A DNA stretch of 54,316 nt, from assembly GCF_016651255.1 (NCBI RefSeq), contig NZ_JAEKEG010000039.1:1-54316 (forward strand), given 5' to 3'. Below the pieces are notes generated by a model. That model was given only the letters and a program-made list of their open reading frames with translations. It was not told the DNA's origin and did no database searches. Positions 53,036 through 54,316 of the stretch are shown piece after piece (positions within the stretch are counted from its first letter, which is position 1; each line of letters opens with the position of its first letter). Source of the DNA: Pseudomonas sp. TH10 (GTDB taxonomy: Bacteria; Pseudomonadota; Gammaproteobacteria; Pseudomonadales; Pseudomonadaceae). A program made the position numbers and the translations under genes.

Positions 53036-54316
53036 GCGCTGGACGCTTGCAAGGTCAGTGCTTTGCGCCGCTCCAGCAGCTGTTCGAAGAACGCCTGCAG
53101 GCGCTGTTCGGTGCTGGCCTGGCTACAGAAACCCTGAAGTCGACTGACAGCATGGGCCGACATCCTTTCATACCGCCCTACATCGTTTTTCGCGACGTCG
53201 TAGCTGGCCCGATAGGCAGCGCACAGCGAGTCCCAATCAGTGGTGTAACGCAGGGTACGAAATGCCGCCCGGGGATCGTGCGGCCAGGCGGTCAGTTCTT
53301 CTGTCGAGTCGACGATGAACGCGTTGTCACTGTCCACGTAGTCGGCCATCGCAGTGTTCAGCGGCGCAATCGCCGGCTTGCCGCACGACATGAATTCCAT
53401 CAACGGCAGGCACTGGCCTTCGCCGTAGGAGCAATTGACGACGTAGCTGGTGGCCTCTACCAGGCGTTCATAGTCGAGGTCTGCGAGGTAGCCATGGATC
53501 AGCACGATGCGGCACTGATAGGTCTGATTCTTGTAGACGTGGTGCAGCATGTCGTTGAGTGCATCGGCGATGTCATGGTGAGTGAGCTTGAGCACCAGGG
53601 TCGCGTCGGCCGACTCGCGGAAGGTGCTGCAAAACGCACTGATCATGTCCTTCCAGTTCTTGCGCCCGTCGTAGGGGTTGAAGACCGAGGTGTAGACCAC
53701 GCCATCAAGCAGCAACTCGCAATCGCGCACCGGTCCGTCGAACGCGATCGGCGTGCCTTCGCGCAAGCGCTCCGGTCCGTAAGGGCGCAGATCTGCGGTA
53801 CGACTGTCGATCATCAGGCCGCGCAGGTTCAGGCGAATCCCTTCAGCGACCGGGCGCTTGAGCAAGTGCTCGCCACGCGCGGCAAAGCGATCCCAGACCG
53901 GCGCCGGAATCGCGCTGATCGGATACTCGGGCCCCATCACATCGCGAACGGCCTTTACGGTGAAGCTCGAATGAGTGATCGCCATGCCGCTGGCCGCCAG
54001 TACCACCCGCCAGTCATGCCGCGGTTCCCCATGCCAGCTTTCAGTGGGGATGGTGCTGAACTCCCAGGCGAACACTGCAATGGTCGGGCAGGCATAGCGG
54101 ATGGGTGTGCGGTGCGGTGGTGAGAAGGACAGGAACACACAATCCTCTCCCCTGCTCTGGCAATCTTGATACAGGCGGTCGACTAACTCGTCAGGGTCGC
54201 TGACCTCGATCACCTGGCCCAGTCGTTCCAGCACCGGGCGAAACTCCTTGAGCACGAAGTAGTAGCTGTACTCGGGCCGGCCCAGGTTCTGCTGGATGTT
54301 GCTCTTGTTGGTTTCC
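53032..54316 (-). CDS. Glycosyltransferase, start beyond window
   Basis: At least 428 residues; the frame is open through the window edge, and the GTG at 54255 is not taken as the start because upstream sequence (SYYFVLKEFRP) is continuous protein. The C-terminal half looks like a GT-B (GT4-like) glycosyltransferase: FNPYDGRKNWKDMISAFCST (acceptor-side loop), LVLKLTHHD, IHGYLADLDYERLVEATSYV and the nucleotide-sugar motif SYGEGQCLPLMEFMSCGKPA. It is the first visible gene of the minus-strand operon. Related genes follow the common-antigen LPS cluster in P. aeruginosa. Confidence 0.83.
   Translation of the reverse strand, partial: ETNKSNIQQNLGRPEYSYYFVLKEFRPVLERLGQVIEVSDPDELVDRLYQDCQSRGEDCVFLSFSPPHRTPIRYACPTIAVFAWEFSTIPTESWHGEPRHDWRVVLAASGMAITHSSFTVKAVRDVMGPEYPISAIPAPVWDRFAARGEHLLKRPVAEGIRLNLRGLMIDSRTADLRPYGPERLREGTPIAFDGPVRDCELLLDGVVYTSVFNPYDGRKNWKDMISAFCSTFRESADATLVLKLTHHDIADALNDMLHHVYKNQTYQCRIVLIHGYLADLDYERLVEATSYVVNCSYGEGQCLPLMEFMSCGKPAIAPLNTAMADYVDSDNAFIVDSTEELTAWPHDPRAAFRTLRYTTDWDSLCAAYRASYDVAKNDVGRYERMSAHAVSRLQGFCSQASTEQRLQAFFEQLLERRKALTLQASSA

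Noticed and set aside
1..54316. CRISPR arrays, insertion sequences, prophage, tRNA or rRNA genes
   Set aside because: No regularly spaced direct repeats of CRISPR type, transposase or phage genes, or RNA gene sequences were seen.

Overview
The window is about 54 kb of the chromosome of a Pseudomonas of the fluorescens group. Reasons are gene content and order (pstS-MFS, purEK, LysR-aspA, pycAB-pycR-rccR, PAS-GGDEF-EAL-uvrD, pdxY, zigA/folE2, cls/cfa), high G+C codon use, many Pseudomonas REP palindromes (GTGGGAGCGAGCCTGCTCGCGA type) and two parS-type sites. I see no insertion sequence, prophage, CRISPR array, rRNA or tRNA.

Layout. 1-3.9 kb: the first codons of pstS with a Pho box, an MHS-type MFS transporter, a hotdog thioesterase, a hexose-6-phosphate mutarotase and a DUF3299 protein. 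3.9-7.2 kb: a GlsB/YeaQ membrane protein, purEK behind a leader with terminator-like hairpins, and a LysR regulator. 7.2-11.8 kb: aspA, an alanine/glycine:cation symporter and an asparaginase, an aspartate/asparagine/alanine block. 11.9-15.2 kb: an AraC regulator, an acetylpolyamine amidohydrolase and a polyamine-binding protein. 15.2-18.7 kb: a MocR-type regulator divergent from paiB and two GNAT acetyltransferases. 18.8-20.6 kb: a hipA-hipB pair in reversed order behind four evenly spaced operator-like palindromes. 20.6-26.3 kb: two-subunit pyruvate carboxylase with pycR and an RpiR-family regulator like RccR. 26.4-31.8 kb: a c-di-GMP protein and uvrD. 32-37.6 kb: Tim44-like protein, SUKH protein, CPA2 antiporter, thioesterase, pdxY and a DUF3301 protein. 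37.6-41.7 kb: two G3E GTPases and folE2, with a Zur-like box between zigA and folE2. 41.8-46.8 kb: cls, cfa, lpd3, an Lrp regulator and a LysE remnant. 46.8-54.3 kb: a tightly overlapping minus-strand run encoding a glycosyltransferase, two methyltransferases, an acyltransferase, a DUF3142 lipoprotein and a large exported protein of unknown function, most likely cell-surface polysaccharide work.

Quality warning. At least ten genes are broken by apparent single-base indels (ansA, the polyamine-binding gene, the MocR gene twice, the GGDEF-EAL gene several times, pdxY, lpd3, the 46.8 kb gene twice, the acyltransferase and one methyltransferase). In each case family-like protein sequence resumes at once in another frame, and most breaks lie in short homopolymers. 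Sequencing error is the simplest explanation. I give the whole span of each gene.

The most interesting signals are: (1) four copies of yGCA-N6-TGCA at 42/42/41-bp spacing upstream of hipA; (2) a 12-bp tandem repeat in the MocR linker carrying perfect DnaA boxes; (3) two parS-type palindromes inside folE2 and the DUF3142 gene, both read as Phe-His-Val-Glu; (4) the hairpin-rich purEK leader.
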